Assembly: GCF_000236165.1 (NCBI RefSeq)
Contig: NZ_CM001373.1
Coordinates: 1,032,304 to 1,096,303 of the forward strand
Source: Fluoribacter dumoffii NY 23
Lineage (GTDB): Bacteria > Pseudomonadota > Gammaproteobacteria > Legionellales > Legionellaceae
Direction: 5' to 3'
Length of the DNA stretch: 64,000 nt
Shown here: in pieces, positions 17,058 to 25,365 of the stretch
How the letters are laid out: each line of letters begins with the position of its first letter
How positions within the stretch are numbered: the stretch's first letter is position 1
Notes under the pieces: generated by a model
Seen by the model: only the letters and a program-made list of their open reading frames with translations
What the model was told of the DNA's origin: nothing
Database searches by the model: none
Made by a program: the position numbers and the translations under genes

Positions 17058-20000
17058 GTGTCTAATCCCAATGAAAAAACTGATGAACTAATAACTAGTG
17101 ACAAGCTGCATAATAAAAACTGCTTTAATTATTTAAGAAATGTTAAGTTGCCCAATTCCCTATTGGAATTAAATCGTTTTCCCCCTGATATTGCTTCAGC
17201 CCTCACCTCATTGCACAACCACGAACTCCATATTGTGAACGAATTACCTGATGATCTCACAAGCTATAAAGGGGGTTATGTATATTGCGATAATGACGAA
17301 GGTCGAAAGCTCTATTTTATTCAATCAAATGGGAAAGCTGAAGAAGTTAAAATTAAAGATTTTTCTTTATTTATTCAAAACCTTAAAGATATAAATAATA
17401 AAAATGCAAAGCAGTTACGGCTTGATGATGGACAGGTTGAATCATTGATTACCTCAAATGGCGGCCACATCCCTTATGATCTCAGTTATCCCTATGCCGA
17501 TTTGTACTCAAAATTTTTTGGTCACCTCGAGGAAAATATCACCAAGATTTATGATGTTCCTAGACAGAAAATGCATCAAGACGCCGAAGACATCAAAGAA
17601 TACCTGAAAACTCCCGAAAAGGAGTGGGGTGAACTCTCAGAAATTGAGAAATTCAACAGAAGAACCATTAAAAGAATAAAAGGCAACATTTTACCCTCCT
17701 TAGCTGAAATTAATAACAAACAAGGATGTGGCCTTCATTTAATGTCGGAATTACCTGAAGATTTGACCCAATACAAATGGAGCTATATATATTGTAATGA
17801 TAGTGAAGGCAAAAAACTCTATTTTATTCAGGGAAATGGGCAACCTAAAGAGGTAAATATTAATGATTTTTCCATAATTGATGACTATATCAGGGTGCAT
17901 AAACAAGAAGACAGTAATCAATTATTTCTCACTAATACGCAAGTTAAAGATTTAATAAATTTGAATGGAGGCCATTCTTTCTCTGATGAAGCCCTTAAAT
18001 ATAAAGTGAGGCGTCTTGAAGAAGAAGTCGAGGCATTGGATGAGTTTATTTATTCACTTTATGCAAATGACAATCACATTTTAGAAGACACATTTGCGAA
18101 TATTAAAGAAATTACACGTCGGCATACTCCCAGCTCACCAGGTATTAAAGGAGCAATTTCCCGCCATGTGAAAGATAAAGGAGAATCAATAAACCGTGAA
18201 TCTTACTCTCCAGCTGATGAAGAAACTACAGTGAGAAAAGTTTCCGCATTCCTCTCAGATACGTATAAATCACAACATGGAACCAGTTTATCAACAATAC
18301 GTCATTACGGATCAAATCAAGACGGTCCTATTGAATATCGTTTCGGAACTCAGGGGCAACGTCATGAAGGTAACGCACGAGTAAGCCCTCTATTTGAACG
18401 CTTTTTAAGGGTTGAAGCCCAAAGAGATGAGGTTCAACGAAAGCAAGCTAAGGCTCAAGGAACGACAGAAGAAATCGATGATGATCCCATTACACACATT
18501 TATTTTAATTTATTAGGTCGTGATAGGGAGGACATGGAAGGAAAGAAAGAAAAAGCATTAACAGAACAATTGGAAGGACTTGAGTACCAACTGCATGAAG
18601 ATGGATCTGAAACAGGCCATAAAAATATAGCGGTAATTACTCTTCCTGCTGATAAGGGAATAATGAGTCAACATGCCTATGAGAGCACTGCTTCCAAGCA
18701 TAAAATCAATGACGTAAAAAATGATTTTTTACGGATTGCGCAGGAACTCCCAGATCTTCATTTGATGCGAGAATTACCAAAAGATCTTACGGTGTATAAG
18801 GGAAACTATATATACCTCGATAATGGTCAAAGTAAAAAACTATTTTATGTCCAAACAAATGCTGAGGCAAAAGAAGTAAATATAAAGGATTTCTCTCAAT
18901 TTGATAGGAACATTGCGAGCATTAATCCATTTGGATCCACTCCAATTCGTCTTAATAATGAGCATGTTAAGAAATTTATCACCGAAAATGGAGGTTTTTC
19001 CCCTCCTTTTGAACTAAAAGATTTTCACATCAGTGAAAGGGTTCGTACGAAAATATTTGGTGATAAAAATGGTAGGTTCTCACCGGAGGTGGAATCTCGA
19101 ATCCTAAACGATTTACTCGAAAAGAGTTTTGAGGAATTAGGGTATTCAGATAAAAAGGAACTATCCGATGCCGAGCGCCAAGCAGTCTGGTTTCATTTTA
19201 TAAAATATCAACTCACAAATTACATCATTGACTCATTAACACCCAAAAGTATTAACTTTTCATGTAAAGATGCCATTGATCGAGGCGGAGTTGCATCTGC
19301 TTATTACAATTTAATTAAATCATTTACCAAAGAAGAAGGTAAAGTAAAAATTCCTATGACCCGCGAAGAATTCGATCAGGCGTTACATGCTGCCCCAACC
19401 ATGGTGAAAGGCCGCGGGATGAACCATCATTTAAACCTCATCTGGAATGCTGTTGATGCATACGTTAATAAAAATTATGAATCATTAAAAAAAGAGTCTG
19501 GTCAACAATGGCTAATCGAATGGAGAGACTTAAATTGTCCTCATGAACGGGTTAAAGGTTTGTTAGAGAGGCGTGTAGGTGAATGCAAAAGGGAACTTGA
19601 GGAGAAACACCGAGAAAATCCCGAAGATTTACTCGTTAAACAAGGACTCGATGTTATAACTGAGATTCAAAACCAAACATCGCAGGGAGTGAGTGGGAAA
19701 CGATTGCTACTGGAAACAGCTATAAGAACAACTTCTATGGCATTAAATCGTGATCAGTTATCGAAAGAAGACTTGGCTCATAATTGCGAGCGTTACAAAG
19801 AGCTTCATAATAAACTCTCTATTTATCCGGGGCTACATATTTTAGGTGGTTTAATGAAAAGCTTTGCGGGTGCTATTGTGTATGCTTTAACTCGAGGTAA
19901 AGTAGACATACTCTCCAGTGGCTGGGCCACATTTAAAGCAGGATGGGAGTCTGATTCGCGAGCAGCATTACAACGGACAATGGACTACATGAAAAATCAG

Positions 20001-20126
20001 CTAAGTCCCCCAGAGGATCCCCAAAAAGGAATTCAGGGTAATCCGGACGGGCAAAGCATAAAACAACAAACTGAAGAGCTAGAGAATGGAGAGGACAATA
20101 GCAGCACGCTCCCAACTATACCTTAA
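17058..20126 (+). CDS. Large candidate Dot/Icm effector with triple repeats and CX5R phosphatase-like motif
   Basis: A 1022-residue hydrophilic protein starting at GTG. Three copies of an approximately 80-residue unit occur at about residues 58-137, 227-306 and 568-650; each opens H-[IL]-[VM]-x-E-L-P-x-D-L-T-x-Y-K, has Y-[VI]-Y ... K-L-[YF]-[FY]-[IV]-Q and x-K-D-F-S, and closes N-G-G. Near residue 736 lies F-S-C-K-D-A-I-D-R-G-G, a C-x5-R loop like that of phosphoinositide phosphatases (SopB/IpgD type; CX5R motifs are also known in Legionella SidF and SidP). A conserved-looking K-G-R-G-M-N-H-H follows. A hydrophobic stretch lies near 935-950, and the tail Q-Q-T-E-E-L-E-N-G-E-D is acidic as in Dot/Icm signals. 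Function is inferred, not shown. Confidence 0.75.
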   Translation: MSNPNEKTDELITSDKLHNKNCFNYLRNVKLPNSLLELNRFPPDIASALTSLHNHELHIVNELPDDLTSYKGGYVYCDNDEGRKLYFIQSNGKAEEVKIKDFSLFIQNLKDINNKNAKQLRLDDGQVESLITSNGGHIPYDLSYPYADLYSKFFGHLEENITKIYDVPRQKMHQDAEDIKEYLKTPEKEWGELSEIEKFNRRTIKRIKGNILPSLAEINNKQGCGLHLMSELPEDLTQYKWSYIYCNDSEGKKLYFIQGNGQPKEVNINDFSIIDDYIRVHKQEDSNQLFLTNTQVKDLINLNGGHSFSDEALKYKVRRLEEEVEALDEFIYSLYANDNHILEDTFANIKEITRRHTPSSPGIKGAISRHVKDKGESINRESYSPADEETTVRKVSAFLSDTYKSQHGTSLSTIRHYGSNQDGPIEYRFGTQGQRHEGNARVSPLFERFLRVEAQRDEVQRKQAKAQGTTEEIDDDPITHIYFNLLGRDREDMEGKKEKALTEQLEGLEYQLHEDGSETGHKNIAVITLPADKGIMSQHAYESTASKHKINDVKNDFLRIAQELPDLHLMRELPKDLTVYKGNYIYLDNGQSKKLFYVQTNAEAKEVNIKDFSQFDRNIASINPFGSTPIRLNNEHVKKFITENGGFSPPFELKDFHISERVRTKIFGDKNGRFSPEVESRILNDLLEKSFEELGYSDKKELSDAERQAVWFHFIKYQLTNYIIDSLTPKSINFSCKDAIDRGGVASAYYNLIKSFTKEEGKVKIPMTREEFDQALHAAPTMVKGRGMNHHLNLIWNAVDAYVNKNYESLKKESGQQWLIEWRDLNCPHERVKGLLERRVGECKRELEEKHRENPEDLLVKQGLDVITEIQNQTSQGVSGKRLLLETAIRTTSMALNRDQLSKEDLAHNCERYKELHNKLSIYPGLHILGGLMKSFAGAIVYALTRGKVDILSSGWATFKAGWESDSRAALQRTMDYMKNQLSPPEDPQKGIQGNPDGQSIKQQTEELENGEDNSSTLPTIP

Positions 20127-20174
20127 GGTATTTGCCAACATTCGTGACCGTTAGAAAAAAACGATTGATACTCT

Positions 20175-20207
20175 AACCCATTTGATTAAAATGCAAATGG
20201 GTTTCTT
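20175..20207 (+). terminator. Hairpin terminator after the large candidate effector
   Basis: A-A-C-C-C-A-T-T-T-G at 20175-20184 pairs perfectly with 20194-20203 across a nine-base loop, followed by T-T-C-T-T-C. It lies 49 bases after the effector stop and before the next gene. Confidence 0.6.
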
Positions 20208-20244
20208 CACTTGGTTAACAAAATTGATTATAGGGAAATAAATT

Positions 20245-21039
20245 ATGGATCTTAAACTCAAAAATAAAACTGCTTTGGTCACTGGCTCAACTGCAGGAAT
20301 AGGTTTTGCAATAGCACGCATTTTAGCTGATGAGGGTGCAACTGTAATCATTAATGGACGAACTCAGGAGAGAGTAGCTGAGTCAATTCAACATATAAAA
20401 GAGAAAAATCCCGAGGCTCATTTGATTGCAGCACCTGCTGACCTAAGTAAAAAAAATGAAGTAGAAGCATTGTTTCAGCAAATTCCTACCGTTGATATTC
20501 TTGTTAACAACGCCGGTATTTATAATCCGAAATCTTTTATGGACATCACTGATGAGGAGTGGTTGCAAGTGTTTGAAGTAAACGTAATGAGCGGGGTTCG
20601 CTTAAGCCGCCACTATTTGGCTCCTATGCTAAAACAGAATTGGGGCAGAATCATTTTTATTTCCAGTGAATCAGGATTACAAATTCCAAAGGAAATGGTG
20701 CATTATGGAATGAGTAAAACTGCACAACTTGCAATCGCCCGCGGTATTGCTGAAAATACATCGGGAACACAGGTTACCGTAAACTCAATCCTGCCTGGCC
20801 CTACCCGCAGCGAGGGGGTAAATCAATTTGTAACGGATCTGGGAAAAGAACAAAATAAAACACCACAACAAATAGAGGACGAGATTTTTGAAAGCCTACG
20901 TCCCTCCTCTCTCATCAAAAGATTTACTACTCCTGAAGAAATTGCCAATATGGTCGTTTTTTTATGCAGTCCATTATCCTCCGCCACAAACGGAGCCGCA
21001 ATCAGGGTTGATGGAGGTATTGTACGAACGATTGCCTAA
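20245..21039 (+). CDS. Short-chain dehydrogenase/reductase (FabG-like)
   Basis: A 264-residue classical SDR: T-G-S-T-A-G-I-G at residues 12-19, N-N-A-G-I near 88, catalytic Ser in F-I-S-S-E-S-G and Y-G-M-S-K near 153, ending with the R-V-D-G-G-I-V-R-T tail typical of FabG-like enzymes. It has its own ribosome site (AGGGAAA) and no operon partner. The substrate is not evident. Confidence 0.9.
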   Translation: MDLKLKNKTALVTGSTAGIGFAIARILADEGATVIINGRTQERVAESIQHIKEKNPEAHLIAAPADLSKKNEVEALFQQIPTVDILVNNAGIYNPKSFMDITDEEWLQVFEVNVMSGVRLSRHYLAPMLKQNWGRIIFISSESGLQIPKEMVHYGMSKTAQLAIARGIAENTSGTQVTVNSILPGPTRSEGVNQFVTDLGKEQNKTPQQIEDEIFESLRPSSLIKRFTTPEEIANMVVFLCSPLSSATNGAAIRVDGGIVRTIA

Positions 21040-21062
21040 TCATGTTTTTTAGAATTAATCAT

Positions 21063-21113
21063 CGCGCCTAAGTGAAATCAAATAACATTTGTAAAGGATT
21101 TATCTTGGGCGCG
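21063..21113. terminator. Inverted repeat between convergent genes
   Basis: C-G-C-G-C-C-T-A-A-G at 21063-21072 pairs with C-T-T-G-G-G-C-G-C-G at 21104-21113 (one G-U wobble) across a 31-base loop. It lies between the SDR gene and the convergent maf gene and could serve both directions. The long loop makes it a weak call. Confidence 0.4.
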
Positions 21114-21180
21114 TTATTTAAAGCTACTAAAGTCTTATTTGTGCATTAGGGGCTAAGTGAAATTTTTTATTAGCCTGGAC

Positions 21181-21780
21181 TTAACAACCTATAGAACCAA
21201 TAAGAGAAATTTTTTCCAGTATCTCATCAATGGGTAACCCCATAACATTGTAAAAAGATCCTTGTATTTCTTTGATAAACGTCTCATGCACATTCTGAAT
21301 TCCATACCCTCCTGCTTTATCAAAAGGATCTCCTGACTCAATATAACTTTTTATTTGCTGCTCAGTCAGTGAATGAAATGTAATATGGGTTGTCACACAA
21401 TCAATCCACCATTGTTGGCTTTGTAAAAAAATTAGAGCATAGCCAGTATGGACTTCGTGTGATTTGCCACTAAGCATACTTAACATTCTATATGCATCCG
21501 CATAGTCACGTGGTTTTTCCAAAATATGATTCTGATAAGAAACAGTTGTATCTGCTGCGATTATTATATCTGCTGTCCCTTCTTCGATTTGTGAAAAAAC
21601 AGCTTGGGCTTTTTCTCTTGCCAGGCGGGTTACATAGTTTTTAGCTGCCTCATCTTTTTGTTGAATTTCTTCGATATTGGCAGGCATAACTACTGCAGCC
21701 AATCCATGCTCTTTTAATATTTGTAAACGCCTGGGCGAGGCACTGGCTAGAATTACTTTTAATAAATGACTAGGTTTCAT
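21181..21780 (-). CDS. Maf-like nucleoside triphosphate pyrophosphatase
   Basis: Maf/HAM1-fold protein. The signature I-L-A-S-A-S-P-R-R-L-Q-I-L occurs near the start, followed by A-R-E-K-A, A-A-D-T-T-V near residue 77 and K-P-R-D-Y-A-D-A. The G-D-P-F-D-K-A-G-G-Y-G-I-Q block is typical. These cytosolic enzymes hydrolyse non-standard or modified nucleotides (dTTP/UTP or m7GTP). ATG 21780 is preferred to the TTG at 21807, giving 199 residues, the usual family size. Confidence 0.9.
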   Translation of the reverse strand: MKPSHLLKVILASASPRRLQILKEHGLAAVVMPANIEEIQQKDEAAKNYVTRLAREKAQAVFSQIEEGTADIIIAADTTVSYQNHILEKPRDYADAYRMLSMLSGKSHEVHTGYALIFLQSQQWWIDCVTTHITFHSLTEQQIKSYIESGDPFDKAGGYGIQNVHETFIKEIQGSFYNVMGLPIDEILEKISLIGSIGC

Positions 21781-21855
21781 TGATTTTACACTTTTATTTA
21801 AATTCAATAGTGGTTCTTTTTGTTGAGTTTACTAAAATTAATAATAATTACTCTA

Positions 21856-22485
21856 ATGGATTTGATGGCTCCTCCTATGAAAAAGCTGATAAAAGAAGTG
21901 GAAACTGTCGCCATTTTTGATTTTGATGGCACCATTACCTACAGGAATACTACTATTCCTTATTTAAAATTCATTAGTGAAAAAAAATTTTTCTGGAAAT
22001 TTTTACAAAAAATCCCTCAAGCAGTAGCCTATCAATTTCGGATAATCGATGTTGATAGTTTGAATAATATTATCGTGAAACACTTTTTTAAAGATTTATC
22101 TCAAGAATTTCTTTATCAAAGCGGGCAAATTTTTGCTGATTCAATAGTGCCCCGCCTCATTAAAAAAACAGCGATGCAACGGCTGAATTGGCACCTGGAG
22201 CAAGGACATTATTGTATACTGGCTACTGCTGCTTACAACATCTATGTCGATTATTGGGGTAAGAATAATGGATTTAACCAAATCGTTTCCACACAAATTG
22301 ATTTTGATCATCAAGGTAAAGCTACAGGGACATTACGAGGTAAAAGCTGTAATGGCCCCGAAAAACTAAGGCGCGTACTGGAATGCATTGACAACCCACA
22401 AAAACTTTATGCATATGGCGACAGTAGTGGGGATAGGGAAATTTTAAATTATGCCACCCATTCCTACTATCGCGAATTTAATTAG
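21856..22485 (+). CDS. HAD-IB family phosphatase (SerB-like)
   Basis: HAD hydrolase with motif I F-D-F-D-G-T-I-T, a central cap typical of subfamily IB, A-T-A-A-Y (motif II position), G-K-S-C-N-G-P-E-K (motif III Lys) and Y-G-D-S-S-G-D-R-E (motif IV). The Y-G-D-S-x-G-D and Y-R-E-F-N tail is like phosphatases that act on phosphoserine or lysophosphatidic-type substrates. The frame is open to a TTG at 21820; ATGs at 21856, 21865 and 21877 are all possible starts, the last giving the shortest N-terminus. Divergent from maf. Confidence 0.82.
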   Translation: MDLMAPPMKKLIKEVETVAIFDFDGTITYRNTTIPYLKFISEKKFFWKFLQKIPQAVAYQFRIIDVDSLNNIIVKHFFKDLSQEFLYQSGQIFADSIVPRLIKKTAMQRLNWHLEQGHYCILATAAYNIYVDYWGKNNGFNQIVSTQIDFDHQGKATGTLRGKSCNGPEKLRRVLECIDNPQKLYAYGDSSGDREILNYATHSYYREFN

Positions 22486-22517
22486 ACTGTATTAAGCCTT
22501 TAAGTCCATTAGGGACG

Positions 22518-23423
22518 TCACCTTTTTACCCCAATATAGACCGCACATTGTCCCTGCCCTATGTACATTTCAAAATCGGTCTCATAGGTTCTGGAAAAAT
22601 CTGATTTATTATCAAAATAGTGCCAAATTGCTTGCCATGTTTCGATAATTGCTTGAGGCATGGAACCTGAGTTTTTAAAAACCAGATAATCTCCTTCTTT
22701 CACACCTACCGTCTCAAAACCAACAAGCTCCCCTCCAAGAGAAATTTCTACTCCTGCAATTACTGTATAAAAACCGTTATGATCTGATTCATAACCAGAA
22801 TAAACCCCATACACTGGTGAATCTGGTTTATGGCCCGGTATTTGTGCTGAATAAAACTTTTTCCACAATTGAGCTAATTTTGCTGTTTGGGGATCAAACT
22901 CAACGGAATTTTTAGTCCGTTCACTGTATCCCATAACTGTAAAGGCGTTTACTTTGATAAGTTGCGGTGTAATGTGAATCATTATTTCTCCTTCTGGTTT
23001 GAGCCATTGAGCCCGCATGGCTGTTGCAATAATTGATTTGTCGTGGTCGCTAAGGGAAATTAAGCCATAACGCAATTGATATCCCCAGCCCTTTTTGTTC
23101 CAGGTAAGCTCAAGCTCATCACAAAGGGGTGCAATGGGAATTTCCCGCGCCCTTGCCCATTGGACATTTCGTCTAAAAGGACGAAAAAAATTATCCATTA
23201 CTACTTGATAAGGTTCATCAGGTTTAACAATCCCTATCGCTGTAAATGATTGCAGCTTGTCCTTTCCTTTGAAAGTATCTGTTGGTGAATAGTAAATGAT
23301 AAAGTCATTGGGGGTAATTCGCTTTAACGGCGCAAGTTTACCATTGCAAACTTGCATTATTCCCATTTTTTTACTTAAGCGCACATGCTCAGCCGAAGCC
23401 ACAGCCAACCAATTTTTACTCAT
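22518..23423 (-). CDS. EVE domain fused to GyrI-like effector-binding domain
   Basis: A 301-residue fusion. Residues 1-150 are an EVE domain (PUA-like fold): N-W-L-A-V-A-S-A-E-H-V at the start, I-I-Y-Y-S-P-T near 44 and the F-x-A-I-G-I-V strand. Residues 152-301 resemble the GyrI/AraC-type effector-binding domain: K-V-N-A-F-T-V-M-G-Y-S-E-R-T, then V-Y-G-V-Y-S-G-Y-E-S-D, and a C-terminal D-F-E-M-Y-I-G. EVE domains bind modified bases or nucleic acids; GyrI-like domains bind small hydrophobic molecules. The nearby aldo/keto reductase and YafY regulator run in the same direction upstream. Confidence 0.75.
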   Translation of the reverse strand: MSKNWLAVASAEHVRLSKKMGIMQVCNGKLAPLKRITPNDFIIYYSPTDTFKGKDKLQSFTAIGIVKPDEPYQVVMDNFFRPFRRNVQWARAREIPIAPLCDELELTWNKKGWGYQLRYGLISLSDHDKSIIATAMRAQWLKPEGEIMIHITPQLIKVNAFTVMGYSERTKNSVEFDPQTAKLAQLWKKFYSAQIPGHKPDSPVYGVYSGYESDHNGFYTVIAGVEISLGGELVGFETVGVKEGDYLVFKNSGSMPQAIIETWQAIWHYFDNKSDFSRTYETDFEMYIGQGQCAVYIGVKR

Positions 23424-23497
23424 GTTCTTGTCATTTTTTTTAATGTAATGGAAGTATACATTTTTATAGTGACAGTTTTTGTCAGTAGGAATCTACT

Positions 23498-24352
23498 TTA
23501 GGCAAGACCAATTTTCTCAATGAGCTTCATAGTATTTGGCGAAAGTTCAAATGAATCCAGATCCAAATCTTCTTTCATATGGTGTTGATTACTTGTACCT
23601 GTCAGAGGCAATATCCCGATTTGCATTGCAAATCGAAAGACAATTTGTGGTATTGTTTTCTTGTATTTTCTGGTAAGCGCATGTATTTTTTCAGTGAGCA
23701 AATAACCTTGATTTGCGGTAAGTAAAGAAAACCCCTGATAGATTAAACCATTTTTTTTACAAAACTCTCGAACGGGTAAATCCCACTGAGTATTGGCAAA
23801 ACATCGGTTTTGTACCAAAGCAGGTTTAACAGAAGCCACCCGATAAAGCGTTTCAAGTTGCTCCAGTGTTACATTGGAAATGCCAAGTAATTTGATTTTT
23901 TCTTCATTGTATAATTCTTCCATTGCAGACCAAATCTCCAAATCATCTTGCACAATCCCCGAGTTAAAGGAGGGACCATGAAGAATATAGGAGTCAATAT
24001 AATCGGTTTGTAAATGATTTAGGGAGCTTATAAATGATTGTCTTACCTGGTTTCTATATGAATCCGCTTCATCATAGGGTTTGCGATGGTCTTGACCCAA
24101 TGCAGGGGTAAATTTTGTTTGTAAAAAAAGAGCCTCACGGTTCTTGCCTGTTGTGTTTAAGTAGTGTTGTATCCCTTCTCCAACGCCCTCTTCAAAATAA
24201 TGCTTGCGTTGATTTGCTGTATCAATCCCCGCAAACCCACTGGTTAATGCCTGAAAAGTTAGTTCTTGGGTTCTTTCTTCTTTCCAGGCAGTGCCGTATA
24301 GAAAGGCCGGGATATGGACGTGATTACATGTGTGTTTGAATACATCCAGCAT
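23498..24352 (-). CDS. Aldo/keto reductase
   Basis: A 284-residue TIM-barrel oxidoreductase. The catalytic set can be traced: Asp in G-I-D-T-A near residue 42, Tyr in K-H-Y-F-E-E-G-V-G, Lys in L-Q-T-K-F and His in Y-I-L-H-G-P-S. The C-terminal P-L-T-G-T-S-N loop is the usual NADPH phosphate-binding site. It reduces carbonyl compounds using NADPH; substrate unknown. It lies downstream of the YafY regulator in the same direction. Confidence 0.9.
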   Translation of the reverse strand: MLDVFKHTCNHVHIPAFLYGTAWKEERTQELTFQALTSGFAGIDTANQRKHYFEEGVGEGIQHYLNTTGKNREALFLQTKFTPALGQDHRKPYDEADSYRNQVRQSFISSLNHLQTDYIDSYILHGPSFNSGIVQDDLEIWSAMEELYNEEKIKLLGISNVTLEQLETLYRVASVKPALVQNRCFANTQWDLPVREFCKKNGLIYQGFSLLTANQGYLLTEKIHALTRKYKKTIPQIVFRFAMQIGILPLTGTSNQHHMKEDLDLDSFELSPNTMKLIEKIGLA

Positions 24353-24473
24353 AAAATTCCCCTAAGAAATAAAAGCATGATTTTATAGTAGCCTTTAAGG
24401 AGAATAAATCAATGGGTACCTTATTCTGGTACAAAGAGTACATGGGCAAATCTGCTAGCATATCCATTTGCCA

Positions 24474-25163
24474 CTAATGCGGCTTGTTCAAGGTAGTTTT
24501 CTTCCATTTCTTCAAGAGAGATTGGCGGCGCTCAGGATAACCCGTTTCCAGCAAATTTATTTCAACAATACGATCGGTTCGAAAATGGCGGAAATCCTGT
24601 CTTAATTCGCACCACGCTATAAGAATGCGCACCTGATCAAAAAAACCCAAAGCCAAGGGCCAAATTGTTCGCGCGGATGAGTTGTCATTTACATCCTGGT
24701 AAATTAATTGAAGTTTTTTTTCTAAACGCATCGCTTTTCTAATTAAAATCAAATCAGAATCCTTACTTTCAGCAACTTGACCTGGAGCAATAAGTAGCCC
24801 TGGTAGTTCCAGCTGTTCCCGTAATTCATTTGGGAGAACTGCTGCAATTTTAGCCAAAGCATTATGCGCAGCAAATTTAAGTTGAGAATCTGCCCTATCT
24901 ATAACCCAACGCGATCCGAGTACTATGGCTTCAATTTCATCTACAGTAAACATGAGTGGAGGGAGAGTAAATCCCGGACGTAATACATACCCTATTCCCG
25001 CCTCCCCTTCGATCGGAGCCCCTTGTCCTTTTAGTATGGAAATATCCCGATACAAGGTGCGAAGACTAATTCCTAACTCTTGTGCAAGGGCGACACCGCT
25101 GACGGGAAACCGGTGACGTCTTAAAATCTGAATTAAATCCAATAGCCGCTCAGTTCGGGACAT
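24474..25163 (-). CDS. YafY-type transcriptional regulator (HTH_11 + WYL)
   Basis: From ATG 25163 the protein opens M-S-R-T-E-R-L-L-D-L-I-Q-I-L-R-R-H-R and has an HTH with L-G-I-S-L-R-T-L-Y-R-D-I, followed by a WYL sensor domain (R-T-I-W-P-L-A-L-G-F-F, W-C-E-L-R-Q-D-F-R-H-F-R). At 229 residues it matches the family; the longer frame to 25322 adds 53 atypical residues. It probably regulates the aldo/keto reductase and EVE-GyrI genes downstream. Confidence 0.88.
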   Translation of the reverse strand: MSRTERLLDLIQILRRHRFPVSGVALAQELGISLRTLYRDISILKGQGAPIEGEAGIGYVLRPGFTLPPLMFTVDEIEAIVLGSRWVIDRADSQLKFAAHNALAKIAAVLPNELREQLELPGLLIAPGQVAESKDSDLILIRKAMRLEKKLQLIYQDVNDNSSARTIWPLALGFFDQVRILIAWCELRQDFRHFRTDRIVEINLLETGYPERRQSLLKKWKKTTLNKPH

Positions 25164-25365
25164 AATTGATGAAATAGGTAAAAAAATTAATGCTATCTTA
25201 TTCAAGATATATAGGAAAGCCAACCTATTTAAATTCGTGTTTAAATCCAAAAATTCGACATGGAAGTAAAAATAACTAACTCCATGCTCAATTAATAGTC
25301 TCTTAATACTTCTTTGGTACAATTGAAAGCCATGTGTTTAATTAATGCTCATTTTGAGGTATGTA

